A stretch of DNA of 64,000 bases from Suillus spraguei (Eukaryota; Basidiomycota; Agaricomycetes; Boletales; Suillaceae): the NCBI GenBank assembly GCA_016800925.1, contig JABCPU010000370.1, positions 1-64,000 on the forward strand. The letters run 5' to 3'. Below the pieces are notes generated by a model. The model did no database searches. It had not been told where the DNA came from and worked only from the letters and a program-made list of their open reading frames with translations. A program made the position numbers and the translations under genes. Below are positions 24,101 through 35,202 of the stretch, one piece after another. Every line of letters begins with the position of its first letter. Position 1 is the first letter of the stretch.

Positions 24101-24603
24101 CCAGGAAGCAAATGATACAACTTGAGCCGGGGCCAGACCAGCTTCAGAAATACAAACCCCTGCTTCGCGAGCAGCTCAAAATCAGCACTGCCATTGGCGA
24201 TCCAAATGCCTGAGGTCAGCGAAATGAGTCCCTCGCTTGGTTCTGGTCAGTGGAAGTCGATATGAGGGTCCAGAAAATTCGTGGAATGAGGAATGTGAGT
24301 TCGGGAATGCTTGATATATTCCATGATGAGCTGACAGGACCCATCCCAAGTTTACCGAGTTCATTGGCTTTGGGCAAAGGCACTACGGGATCGATGGATG
24401 GAAGAAATATCATTGGTGCAATCAGAGATGGATTGGACGTGCAACTTTTTCTTGTGGAAGGCAACCAATGGGGTGCCCGGATGCAGGAATCATTGTTGAA
24501 ACAACTTCCAGGTCATGCATGCTATGCCAGAAGGCAGTCTCAAATGTATTCCTTACTAGCTCAGGATGCACAGGCAGCATTTCAAGACCTGCAGCCTCGT
24601 TGA
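21168..24603 (+). pseudogene. KDZ transposase with CxC2 cysteine cluster (copy 2)
   Basis: Same gene as 8309-11800. CxC2 cluster at 21506-21963; catalytic Asp codons at 22487-22489 (DGNFKAEHL) and 22900-22902 (YDINCQY); Glu codons at 23083-23085 and 23092-23094 (GEIMETLW). Exon 1 ends at the intron beginning near 21453. Relative to copy 1 it lacks one T in CACCTTGGGC, which breaks the cysteine cluster's frame near 21785, one A near 23158, and two bases near 24598 which cut the last few residues. All catalytic residues remain. The upstream start is not resolved. Confidence 0.82.
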
Positions 24604-24794
24604 TCGATGGTGCACATGAATGAATTTGTTTTGCTGATGAAACGCATATTTGACACCCAAACATTGAGTCCCGGGAATTGTCTGGGTCAGCCCATGTCGG
24701 AGTTTGAATTTCTAATCCATCCATCAGTGACTCATATCATCACCTCTTCACCATCTGTCAGTGTCATTCCCAGCATCACACTCTTGCATTAGCC

Positions 24795-25597
24795 ATGCCT
24801 GAAACTCCTGCATCCACATCTGGCACTCCAAATACTGGACATCACTGGCAACCCATGAAGCTGAACCTTCAAGATATTTCTTGTACTTTGAATATGGCTG
24901 CATCGCGCATCCGCGCATGTATCTCTCAATATCAGATGGAGGCTGCTAACAACCCTCCCTCTTCTGCCTGGATCATGTACTTTAAAGCCGGGCTGCAATG
25001 GGAGATCAATGTAAGTGACTGATTACTGGATGACCGGCTGACTTTTTTGGGCAATGCTGAGATTTCCAACAGACATTTGTTACGCCACTCCTGCAGTACT
25101 CAGCTGCAAGGAACATCGTTTCTGTTGTTCCAAGCCCCGTTGCTCATGTCCTGACATTGTATCCCATGCTCACCTGGAACACTGTTCCAGACCACATCTT
25201 TTCATCCCACCTATGTCAGTTTGATGATGTCGCAGCTCTGGGACATCCATCCTGGATTATTCCCAGCTATGATACTCCATGGTGGATGGGACACACCGAA
25301 ATTCCGAATGAACCATGGCAATGGGGTCAGATCATGAGGTCCTGTGTCGTTCACTACCAGCATTGGATGGAAAATGGAGTTGAGGATGATGGCTTGGTTC
25401 TTCCTGAGGAGGTAAATGACTCATCAGGCCCATCAGTGATGGGACTTAAGATGATTCGAGCACGCCTGGTAGCATTGATGGAGGAGCAAGATGAGGGTAT
25501 CCATGAGAAGATGGCAGAGGTGAAGATGTACACTGACATGCTACAGAGATTGAAGAGAGGCAGGGGAGTGGAGTCCTCTTCACTGTGTTTAGATTAG
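24795..25597 (+). CDS. K1 cargo gene, intact
   Basis: ATG at 24795; exon 1 24795-25010, intron 25011-25072 (GTAAGT...CAACAG), exon 2 25073-25597, phases consistent, 246 residues, no stops. Exon 1 encodes MPETPASTSGTPN and a helical segment. Exon 2 has a W-rich middle (WMGHTEIPNEPWQWGQI) and an amphipathic C-terminal helix (LMEEQDEGIHEKMAEV). No family recognised, no signal peptide or membrane segment. It follows the transposase in the same direction with a gap of under 200 bp. Its C-terminal helix reappears in a fused fragment at 36216-36323. Confidence 0.7.
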
Positions 25598-25719
25598 AAT
25601 GGTCTTCATTTCATACATGATGTCAAATATTTTATTCCGTCCAAATGATTGTCTTGACTCCCAAATATTTTGTTCCAGATTTCGAGGACTGGATGTCAAG
25701 ATCCAGATGTAGAGTCCTA
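25598..25719. other. K1 downstream spacer
   Basis: AT-rich 3' flank of K1 with no gene, grading into the satellite. Confidence 0.4.
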
Positions 25720-27260
25720 AATCCCAAATGCTGAGTGGCGAATGCCTGAGTGCCATGGTACTTAGAGTTTGGGACTCAATTCATGGGACTCGACTTCCGA
25801 ATGGCAAGATTGCCTCACATATTTCTGAGTGGCGAGTCACGAATCTTAGGTACCGAACCCTGAACCCCAAAATTATGGACTACTGGATTTCATGGTTTGG
25901 GGTTCAGCAATCAAGGTTCGAGACGAAATAGATATCTGTGTGACAGTGCGGGGTTCAGCACTCAACATGTGTGGATCAATAACTTTCACATTAGTCTGAG
26001 TGCCAAGTGCCGAGTGCCGAGTTCTGGGTTCCGGGGCTCAGCGGCATTTGGCACTTAACATGTGTGCATCAATATTATTCACAATCTTGTGAGTCCTGAG
26101 TTCCGGCTGTCGTGGTTCACGGTTGGGCACTCAACATATGTGGATCAATAACTTTCACATTATTCTGAGTGCCGAGTCCCAAGTTCCGGGTGCCGGGGCT
26201 CGGCAGTCGGTGTTTGGCACTTAACATGTGTGCATCAATATCATTCACAATGTTGTCAGTCCCGAGTCCCGGCTGCCGGAGTTCGGGGTTCGGCACCCAA
26301 CATGTGTGAATTATTCTGAGTGCCGAGTGCCGAGTGCTGGGTGCTGGGGCTCGGCAGTCGGCGTTCGGCACTTAACATGTGTGCATCTATATCATTCACA
26401 ATGTTGTGTGTCCCGAGTCCCGAGTGCCAGCTGCCGGGGTTCGGGGTTCGGCACTTTACATGTGGGAATCAGTATCTTTCACAATGTTGTGAGTCCCGAG
26501 TTCCGGCTGCCGGAGTTCGGGGTTTGGCACTCAACATGTGTGGATTATTCTGAGTGCCGAGTGCCAAGTTCTGCGTGCCGGGGCTCGGCAGTCGGCGTTC
26601 GGCACTTAACATGTGTGCATCTATATCATTCACAATGTTGTGTGTCCAAAGTCCCGAGTTCTGGCTGCCGGGGTTTGGGGTTTGGCCCTTAACATATGTG
26701 GCTCACTAAATTTCACATGATTCTGAGTGCCGAGTGCCGAGTTCCGGGTTCCGGGGTTCAGCATTCGGTGTTCGGCACTTTACATGTAGGAATCAATATC
26801 TTTCTCGTTGTTCTGAGTCCCAAGTCCGACTGCTGGCTGCCGGGGTTCGGAGTTCGGCCCTCAACATGTGTGGATCAATGACTTGCACATTATTCTGAGT
26901 CCTGAGTGCCGGCTGCCGGGGTTCGGAGTTCGTCATTTATGATATGTGAATTCACATCTTTCACATTGTTCTGAGTCCCGAGTCCCAAGTTCCGGCTGCC
27001 GGAGTTCGGGGTTCGGCACTCACTATATGTGAATTCATATCTTTCACATTGTTATCAGTCCCAAGTCCCGAGTGCCGGCTGCCGGGGTTCGGTGTTCAGC
27101 AGTCAAAATGTGTGGATCAAAGTCTGTTGCCTCCCATTGTGCTGCCTCACACTTTGCTGAGTCCTGAGTGTCAAGCCTGAATTCGGACTATCGATCATTG
27201 AGTCCCAAATTTTGAGTATCGAGTCCCGAGTCCCAAGATACACAGAGTTAGGGACTCAAT
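25720..27260. repeat. 7-bp-based satellite between K1 and TET/JBP
   Basis: About 13 higher-order units of the satellite type described at 18985-20160 but in opposite orientation (GTGCCGAGTGCCGAGTTCCG, then CACTTAACATGTGTGCATCA). It separates two convergent genes, K1 and TET/JBP. Confidence 0.85.
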
Positions 27261-27374
27261 TCATGGAACTCGACTTCCGACTTGAGTTCCAGAACTGTTG
27301 ATGCTCTAATTGGTACATGGTATTCATGTGTTGCTACTAACATGGGTAACAACTCTTTCAACTTCTTTGATCTT

Positions 27375-28636
27375 TCACACCATGGTTAGTATGCAACCTT
27401 CGGCCATAGCCCATCCACATGAGGGAACCCCGGCATAAATGTGCACAGAATCCCTCATATACCATGCCCAAGCAATCCGATCCCCTTCCACTCCATCAAC
27501 CCCATGTCTCACAATTCTTCCCGAAAATGCAATCATACAGCTGGAATCATACCTGAATTCCAGCTGAAGGCTTGGCATACTCATCCGAGCATTAGAGTAG
27601 TTCCCCATGGTGGTGAGAATATCGAAGCATTCAGGAATCGATAAATGGTCTCGATGATTGGGGGTTTCCTGATTGGAAATGATGGAGAGGCTGTTAAACA
27701 CGGATGCCCAGTACTGCAGGGTCTCTGGCATCTGTGGCAGTTCCTTGCTCAGTGCCTTATCTCCGAGGTGTGACAAGGCTCGTAACCCTGCAAAATACTG
27801 CTGAGGATGCATGACCCTGAGTGCCGCCGATGCGATGGCTGCCGGCCTTGCAATAGCTTTCAGGATATTCCTGGAGGAGGGTCCCTTCAATGATGCAGAT
27901 ACCTCCGGATCTGACAGATTCTATGGGATTGGTGAGTTTGACTCCAGAAATCACCATCTCATCACATCCTACCTCGTGGCCCTGTTGAAACCATGCCAGA
28001 GATAAATTGATGCATCCAGGAGTTGACCCAACATTTTCCGAGCCCTGTTTGAACCATTCTTGTTGATTATATTGCCAATTGCTATCAGCCTTTACACTTT
28101 TTTCGAGGCTTGGACCCAGCAAATTGGTGGCCGCCCTGATTTCCTTCTGTAGGTACCATTTGATATTCAATATCCATTGAGTAACAATCTACACATTACG
28201 CACCTGGGTGGTCTCGGTCAGGGCGTCCAGAAGGTACCATGCAATGATGGTACTAGAAACATCAATAATTGTGGCAGGTTTGTCCACCAACTTTGTGCCC
28301 TCATGGCCAGGAGGACACCTCTCAAGCAACTTCTCCTCTTTCTCCTCATTATGCCCAGTGTTCTTTGGGGATATTAATTTGCTATATCTTGCAATATCAA
28401 TCTGCATCTTAACTGTCATGAAGGAATTTGAATGATCAAACACATTTTCAACATCTGCAGGAAGACCTACTGGGATTTTTATATGCCTTTATGAGTACAT
28501 CAGCCAAGCAATCGCACACCATCACCAGATCAGTGTCCAGGTTTGGAGAAGGTATAACTGGTTCTCCTCCAGTCTTCTCTGCATGAAATTTTTGTTCGGT
28601 ATATGCCTAACTGTGATTTATTACCTCCTCTGATTC
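27375..28636 (-). pseudogene. TET/JBP-family 2-oxoglutarate/Fe(II) dioxygenase (5-methylcytosine oxidase type), 5' truncated
   Basis: Minus-strand gene with introns at about 28144-28200 and 27952-28003; stop at 27375-27377. The C-terminal 171 residues carry the dioxygenase core: ISNQETPNHRD with the HxD iron ligands, the strand FDILTTMGNYSNARMSMPSL, the distal histidine in RHGVDGVEGDRI and the 2-oxoglutarate-binding arginine expected in DRIAWAWYMRD. Upstream are WYLLDALTETTQ and NLSLAWFQQGHE, typical of basidiomycete members. The family oxidises 5-methylcytosine and is known to travel with KDZ transposons in fungi. One inserted base near 28475 shifts the N-terminal frame, and the 5' end stops at the terminal array (28637). 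The catalytic residues are all present. Confidence 0.85.
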
Positions 28637-29163
28637 AGATGATATGAAACTCCCTCAGCTCCATCATGTCTACCATTATCATACACATGGGCCCACCCGT
28701 CTATATTTTATACCACCCTCGGCCCACCCATCTAATATAATATACTGTACAACACCCTCGGCCCACCCGTCTAATAAATATTTATATAACACTCTCAGCT
28801 CACCCGTCTAATACCCGTCTAATTTAATATGTGTCTGGGCCCACCCATGTATGTGATAACAAGTACCCTTCACATACCTGTCTATTTGATACACATCTAC
28901 CTTGATACACCCATCTACATGATATCCAACTACCTCGGCCCATCCGTCTACCGGATATTCATGTACATCGGCCCACTCATCTACTCTACATATTCCTTGC
29001 ATGGGCCCACCCACTGTCATCGGGAATAATATTCCTCCCAGCCCATCCGTCATCAACGAGGATATTTCTACCATGGGCCCATGGTCCGCTGGCCCATATC
29101 ATACGGGATATTATGCACGTCCGTTCACTCGTATAATACGGAGATAGTTCACTGTAATATGTG
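28637..29163. repeat. R-end: GGCCCACCCGTC array and terminus (copy 2)
   Basis: Shares its whole length with 38406-38920, starting TCAGATGATATG and ending CACTGTAATATGTG. Hairpins at 29093-29107 (CCCATA-TCA-TACGGG, one mismatch) and 29130-29140 (CGTAT-A-ATACG). It aligns in inverted sense with the L-end over the last 100 bp (ATAATATCCCGT, GGGCCAGCGGA, CAGTGA), so the two are diverged terminal inverted repeats. Confidence 0.7.
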
Positions 29164-29618
29164 GGCAAGGACGGGTCATTCCACTCACTTGACTTCCAGC
29201 AGAAATAGGGCACGTCAACCACAGACACAGAAGTTCATGGAAAATGAAATTTCAGAGTTGAAGAACTACCTTCCTGAGTGGACCGCGGCCAAAAGGGGTG
29301 AGAAGCGAGGGGTTTTCACTGCAATTGCCAGGGCAGCCAGGTTGTTTGCTCCTAAAGTCGACCAAGGACAATGGAAAAAGAGGAAGCAGGTGATGCGTCT
29401 TCGTTGTGTTGAAAAACTACAATTTTAACATCTTATTCTTCCATCAACTCTCAGATGTATAAGACTTGGTTGTTCAACAACAAGAAAAGGAAGGAAAGGA
29501 AGGACATGATAAAGTATGGGAGGAAATGGACGCCTAGGATGGTGGTCTACCAGCAGAAGCGCAAAGAGGTGCTAAAGAGGATTGAGGACAAGTCCGGGGC
29601 AAAGCTGGGAGATCCCGG
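29159..29618 (+). pseudogene. K2 cargo gene, 5' fragment
   Basis: Near-identical to 11981-12437 of K2: exon 1 to 29389, intron 29390-29454, exon 2 to 29618, where a C LTR interrupts it. K2 homology begins at GGCAA (29164-29168), right after the R-end. The transposon's last bases supply an ATG (29159-29161) in frame with K2, so the fragment has a replacement start codon. Confidence 0.85.
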
Positions 29619-30583
29619 TGTAACAAACATATTGGCGCTGGGCTTAAAACCCCATATTTTGACACTCGTCTCACGTCCACAGGAGATAACACTTGTCTAT
29701 GGCCGTCTTACCCTGTTTAGCAGTACCGGCGGCATCCCACACTTACCGCACACCGTACCGACTGCTGCACCACGTTCCATGAACTGATGTCCTTCCATGT
29801 CCTTGCTGCGTCTGCATAGCTCCATTTGGTGCGTAGTTTGTTTTCTGTTCCTTATCACTGATTCCACAGCAAGCATTATCACATGTTGCCTCGTGCCGCA
29901 GCGCCTCGCACTATGTTTACTTACGGCGGTTACAACACTCCAGCGCTACTGATCTCGCCTAGAGTATTCCGAGTACATACAATTTAGGATATAAGCACCG
30001 TGTACCCCACACAATACAGTACCTGATTTTACCCCATTGCACGTACTATAGGTCAGGATTGTTGTCTAGCTCTGGATCTACCCAGTAGTGGACATGGTCT
30101 TTAAAGTTTCCTTACCGCTCATTAATACATCACGCTCATTCTCCATTACCACTGGCATACCGCTGGACTTTCGACTGTTACTTTGACTGAACTTCCCACG
30201 AACCACTACTTTACCACTGAAAGTACCGCGGACTTCTTTACTGTTGCATTGCACTGCTCGCAACCTTACCACTACCGCTGAGACCGCCGCTCGACATCGC
30301 TCGTTCAACACTACTGTTACTGACCTTATCTCGACGACAGTAGCACCGCTACTCACGACGCTAGTTCCGGCAGTATCATCGCTGACCACAGCAACTTACC
30401 ACTGACCACAACGCTTGTTTCACAAATAAGTTAGATGCGAACTTGACCATACTAAATAGGCATCCCCCTTTAAGGTCGAACACTCTTGTTCTTACAAGTG
30501 AAGCAGACTAGACGGAGCACAAGACTAACATACTAGTTTAGGCAGTGGTTTATCTACAGCCCAAGCTAGGTTGTATCTTTACA
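29619..30583 (+). repeat. C-family LTR
   Basis: 965 bp, TGTAAC...TTTACA, with a middle rich in TACCGCT/ACCACT motifs. The left end is confirmed by the matching 24-bp remnant at 8025-8048, the right end by the primer site two bases beyond. Confidence 0.75.
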
Positions 30584-30585
30584 AC

Positions 30586-30605
30586 TGGAGCCCACCGCGA
30601 GGGGG
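30586..30605 (+). promoter_or_regulatory. tRNA-type primer binding site of element C
   Basis: TGGAGCCCACCGCGAGGGGG. It starts with TGG, as expected for pairing with a tRNA 3' CCA end. Almost the same sequence follows the D LTR at 45053. The tRNA concerned was not identified. Confidence 0.7.
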
Positions 30606-30837
30606 TCCTTTGGTATAGTTTTGTTCTTGTCTCAATCGCTTACCGCAATTGTCACCACAGTTATTACTGCACCGCTACGCTACTGATAAGAATGTCTGAC
30701 AGATTTCGCATGCCACTGCACCACACAGCAGTGGCACCATACTTCGACAGCAGCCCAAGAGAATTGCTAACGTTCCTTGCTACTGTAGATGAGCTGGCAG
30801 ACTTGGCCGGCATCGCTGAGAAGGCACGCATCAAGGT

Positions 30838-31400
30838 GGGAGCCCCTTCAGTGACAAACTCCGTACTATATGGGTCACCCGACCCACATAATATCCCATC
30901 AAAGATGGGCCAGCGGACCATGGGCCGAGGTTATGTATATCCTCGATGTTGACGGATGGGCCGGGGAGAATATTATTTCCGATGGAGACAGGTGGGCCGG
31001 GAGACTTGTATTTTCGGGAGAGATGGGTGGGCTGAGGGAAACATGATTTCTGATGTTGACAGATGGGCCAGGGGGATATCATCACTGACAGAGATGGGTG
31101 GGCCCATCTGGGTAGTATGTAGAGTAGGATATTATAGACAGCTGGGCTGAAGAGAGATGCAAGGCAAATATTATTGCATAGATGGGTGGGCCAAGGTAAG
31201 AGAATATTACATATATGGGTGGGCCGAGGTGAGAGAATATTACATATACGGGTGGCCCAAGGGTGCAGTAAAATATTTATTGCATAGACAGGTGGGCCGA
31301 GGGTGCAGTAAAATATTTATTGCATAGATGGGTGGGCCGACGTGGGGGAATTTTACATAGATGGGTGGGCCAAGGTAAAATATATTACATATACGGGTGG
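30838..31400. repeat. L-end array of the foldback element
   Basis: Inverted relative to 20450-20953. Hairpins at 30861-30873 (CCGTA-CTA-TATGG) and 30895-30909 (CCCATC-AAA-GATGGG), then about a dozen GGGTGGGCC-headed repeats. Confidence 0.75.
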
Positions 31401-31554
31401 GCCTAGATATGTATCATAAAGATGTACAGCTGATGTAGCCACCAGAGAATCAAACACATAGGATACATGCACCCTATGAGTGCATATACCTACCATCGAC
31501 CACCAAAATCTAAACCCCGAAGCATGAAAACCTGAATGCACCATGTCTGACATT

Positions 31555-33275
31555 CATCGATAATTGAGGTGCCGGGTGCCAAGTCCTGAAACCTGGAACT
31601 TGAAACTGGAGATTCAAACTAGATATTTCCTGAATTCCAGATACCTGGACACCTGAAACACAACACACAAGGTGAAAGATTTAAAGTCCATGTGTCGAGT
31701 CATCTAGTGCTGAGTGCTGGGTGTGGGTGCAGAGTACCGAAACTAGAAACTAGAAACTTGAGATTCGAGACAAAACAGACATCTACCAAAAATGTGTGGA
31801 TCAAAGTTTTGTTGTTGCCTGACATTTGTCTGAGTCCTGAGGACCGAACCCCGAAATTGTGGACTACCGGATTTTGGGATTCAGGGTTCGGCACTCGAGA
31901 TTCGAGATTTGAGACAAAAAAGATATCTACCAAAAATGTGTGGATCAAAGTCATTTTATTACCTAACATTTTTTTTGGTCTCAAGTGCAGAAGCCTGAAT
32001 ACTGAACCCTGAACCCCTAAATAGTAGACTACCGGAGTTCGGAGTTCAGGGTTCGGCACTTAGAATGTGTGGATCAATAGGTGTCTATTGCCTCACATTG
32101 TTCTGAATCCCGAGTCACGAGTGCTGGGTGCCAGGGTTCAGGGTTCAGCACTGACAATATGTTGATCAATATCTTTCACATTATGAGTACCAAGTCCCGA
32201 GTCCCGAGTCCCGAGTGCCAGGTGCTGGAGTTCGGGGTTCGGCACTCAACATGTGTAAATCAATATCTTTGTATTGCCTCACATTGTTCTAACTCCCGGG
32301 TGCCGGAGTTCAGGGTTCAGCACATAAAATATGTGGATCAATATCTTTCACATTGTTATGAGTCCCAAATCCCAATCCCCGAGTGCCGGGTGCCAGAGTT
32401 TGGGGTTCGGCACTCAACATGTGTAAATCAATATCTGTGTATTGCCTCACATTGTTCTAACTCCCAGGTGCCGGAGTTCAGGGTTCAGCATATAAAATAT
32501 GTGGATCAATATCTTTCACATTGTTATGAGTCCCAAATCCTGATCCCCGAGTGCCAGGTGCCGGAGTTCAGGGTTCAGCACATAAAATATGTGGATCGAT
32601 ATCTTTCACATTGTTATGAGTCCTGAATCCTGATCCCCGAGTGCTGGGTGCCGGAGTTCGGGGTTCGGCACTCAACATGTGTAAATCAATATCTTTGTAT
32701 TGCCTCACATTGTTCTAACTCCTGGGTGCCGGAGTTCATGGTTCGGCACTCAACACGTGTAAATCAATATCTTTGGATTGCCTCACATTGTTCTAACTCC
32801 CAGGTGCTGAGGTTCGGGGTTCGGTGTTAAAATATGTGGATCAATATCTTTCACATTGTTATGAGGCCTGAGTCCCGATTCCCGACTGCCGGGTGCCGGA
32901 GTTCAGGGTTTGGTGTCAAAATATGTGCATCAATATCTTTCACATTGTTATGAGTCCCAAGGCCCGAGTCCCGAGTGCCGGGTGCCAGAGTTCGGGGTTC
33001 AGCACTCAATATGTGTGAATCAATATCTCTGTATTGCCTCACATTGTTCTAAGTCCCGGGTACCGAGTCCCGGGTGCCAGGGGTTGGGGTTCAGCACTTA
33101 AAATATGTAGATCGATATTTTTCACATGGTGATGAGTCCCGAGTCCCGGGTGCCGGCATTCGGGGTTCGGCACTTAAGATGTATGGATTGATATGTTTCA
33201 CATTGTTACCCGGCACCTGGCACAAGGTGACTCTACAGATAGGTTTCAAATTCTTTACATTTTGTGTCGAGTCCT
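31555..33275. repeat. Satellite bracketed by inverted modules
   Basis: Inverted counterpart of 18783-20335: the roughly 170-bp module (31555-31700), about 14 satellite units with runs of GTCCCGA and GTGCCGG, and a partial second module (33205-33275). Confidence 0.8.
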
Positions 33276-33479
33276 GAGTGCCAGGTGCTGGGGTTCAAGG
33301 TTCGGCACTCAAAATGTGTGAATCAATGTGAGGCAATAAAAAGACTTTGACCCACACATTTTTAGTGCTGAACCCCGAACTCTGACATCTGGTAGTCCAC
33401 AATTTCGGGGTTTGGCACTCGTGATTTTGCACTTGGGACTCAGAAAAATGTGAGACAATAAAAGGAATTTGATCCACAC

Positions 33480-34043
33480 ATTTAAAACTTGAAACTCACA
33501 AAATGTATATCATGTAAATTTCTATTTCCTTACACAGTTCACCAAGTGTCAAGTACCAAGACCTGAGACCCGAATCCTGAATTCCTGGCAATGTACCAAG
33601 TGCCGAGTGCTGAGTGCCAAAACCCAAAACTTGAAACTTGAAACACAACACTTGAAACTCGCAAAAATCTGTATCATGTAAAATTTCTATTTCCTTACAC
33701 AATTCACCGAGTGTTGAGTACCAAGACCCAAGACCTGAATCCTGAATGTAGGGTTGGCAGGCCAGCTGCGGAGGTCCGGAGATATGGAGATCAGGGCCAG
33801 AGATCATAGTGGAGATGGGGTGTGAAATACGGTATGTGACAGAAACTCGCAAAAATGTATATCATGTAAAATTTCTATTTCCTTACACAGTTCATCGAGT
33901 GTTGAGTAGCAAGACCCAAGACCCGAATTCCTGGCAATGTAGCAAGTGCTGAGTGCCAAAGCCTGAAACTTGAAACTTGAAACTCAAAACTCACAAACAT
34001 CTGTATCATGTAAAATTTCTATTTCCTTACACAGTTCACTGAG
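33480..34043. repeat. 160-190 bp tandem units with AAACTTG runs
   Basis: About three units containing AAACTTGAAACTTGAAACTC, TATCATGTAAAATTTCTATT, TTCCTTACACAGTTCACCGA and GAATTCCTGGCAATGTA. The same units occur inverted at 36400-37500. A 90-bp piece of a G LTR end lies at 33749-33839. Confidence 0.75.
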
Positions 34044-35199
34044 TGATTCCATTCCTCTGGATCTCCCTGCATTCCTCTCCAGACATATTCCCGTGCCACA
34101 TGCATTACACCATTTGAGGTATGTCCTTGTCTCCAGCTCTCGGTTACCTCTGTTTCTGTCTTGATAATCTCTTTCGTACATATCTCATCTCTGAGTTCAT
34201 TTTGTTATGTTCCGTTGTACTTAGTAGTATGTTTCCGCATGGTTCATACATAGCCTTGGATTATGCTTACTGATCCTTACCTATGATACCTACAGTATAT
34301 AAACTTGCACTGAAGTACTCTGGACTTCAGTTTGGTCATTACTGTCTGATTACTTACTTTCTTCTTTCTACTTATTCTCTGCTTTATATCTTGCTACCTT
34401 CTCATGTCAATATAACTCCATTCCATTCTCACACTTGGGCTCCAGCCTTTGTAAGCCTCCGGTTCAGGCCTATGGGAGTATTCCCTAGGCCGGACCTTTG
34501 ACCCTTTGTTATATTATACTTTCCGAACTTTGTCCGAACTCCAGTCTTTATCTCTGTTCACCTCCAGCTCTACCTTTGGTAGTCTTCCTCTGTTTGTTTC
34601 TACTCCGGACTTCATCCATAGTAGCCTGTACCTTCCTTACATAATCTCCGGACCTACTCCTCCATAGTAGGGCAATACTTCCCCCCAAATCCACAGAGCT
34701 CCGCTCCTCCATTTCTCCACTCCTCCACTCCTCCATTTCTGCGTTCCTCCACTCCTCATCCTCCAGACCTCCTATCTCCGGACCTCTTGTCCTGTCCTAT
34801 CCTATCCTTGACCTCCTGTGGATCATATTCCCCCCTGGAGCCTTGCTCCAATCCTGCCCTAGACTTCATCCAGCGGTCTTCCCTTCACCCATTCTACTTG
34901 GGACTTGTCCCAGTAGTCTTACCTCTATCTCTGCCTACCTCCAGCATAGTTTTCTACACTTCTCCAGAAGTTTATTGGCGCTCTATGGAGCAATCCAGCC
35001 CAAGAGTTCCTCCAAGGTTTTCCCTCAGACTTCACAAGAACTCCTCTTTGGACTTCATATGAAATTAGGGGCATGTACTCAGGCAAGGGGCACACCACAC
35101 AAGCTGAGGCCAAGCCCCATGAATTAGTATGACCCTCCAGTATGACCCCATGCAAAGCTGGAACTTCTGAATAGCCTCTGGTTTTGCATGGCCATAACA
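34044..35199 (+). repeat. G-family LTR (solo, left end worn)
   Basis: Ends in GGCCATAACA; the inverted partner at 37674 begins TGTTACGGCCATGC. It contains a TATATAA box at about 34294 and a pyrimidine tract with ACTCCTCC repeats near 34700. The layout is like A LTRs. No target duplication found, and the left end is approximate. Confidence 0.55.
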
Positions 35200-35202
35200 G
35201 TT

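Larger units (their letters stand above)
20954..29163. mobile_element. KDZ transposon, R-end arm (copy 2)
   Basis: KDZ transposase (+), K1 (+), satellite, TET/JBP gene (-), GGCCCACCCGTC array and R-end. The KDZ part is the reverse complement of 8049-11984. It begins at TTGCC, the complement of the GGCAA at 11980-11984, directly after the L-end of copy 1. Joined to the copy 1 gene order it implies a complete element of about 15.9 kb. Confidence 0.65.
29619..30837 (+). mobile_element. Family C gypsy-type retroelement, 5' end
   Basis: LTR 29619-30583, primer binding site 30586-30605, and the start of gag at 30692 (MSDRFRMPLHHTAVAPYFDS, then a helical capsid-like start). Cut at 30837/30838 by the L-end of the next DNA transposon. 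It is inserted in K2. Confidence 0.75.

Noticed and set aside
28637..29163. A Helitron (5' TC start, hairpin near the 3' end).
   Set aside because: No CTRR end, no insertion between A and T, and the two ends align as inverted repeats with a likely 5-bp duplication. A KDZ-type cut-and-paste element fits better.
34787..35127. Open frames in the G LTR (91-94 codons).
   Set aside because: They lie in a pyrimidine-rich LTR tract, overlap each other in two frames and lack any motif.
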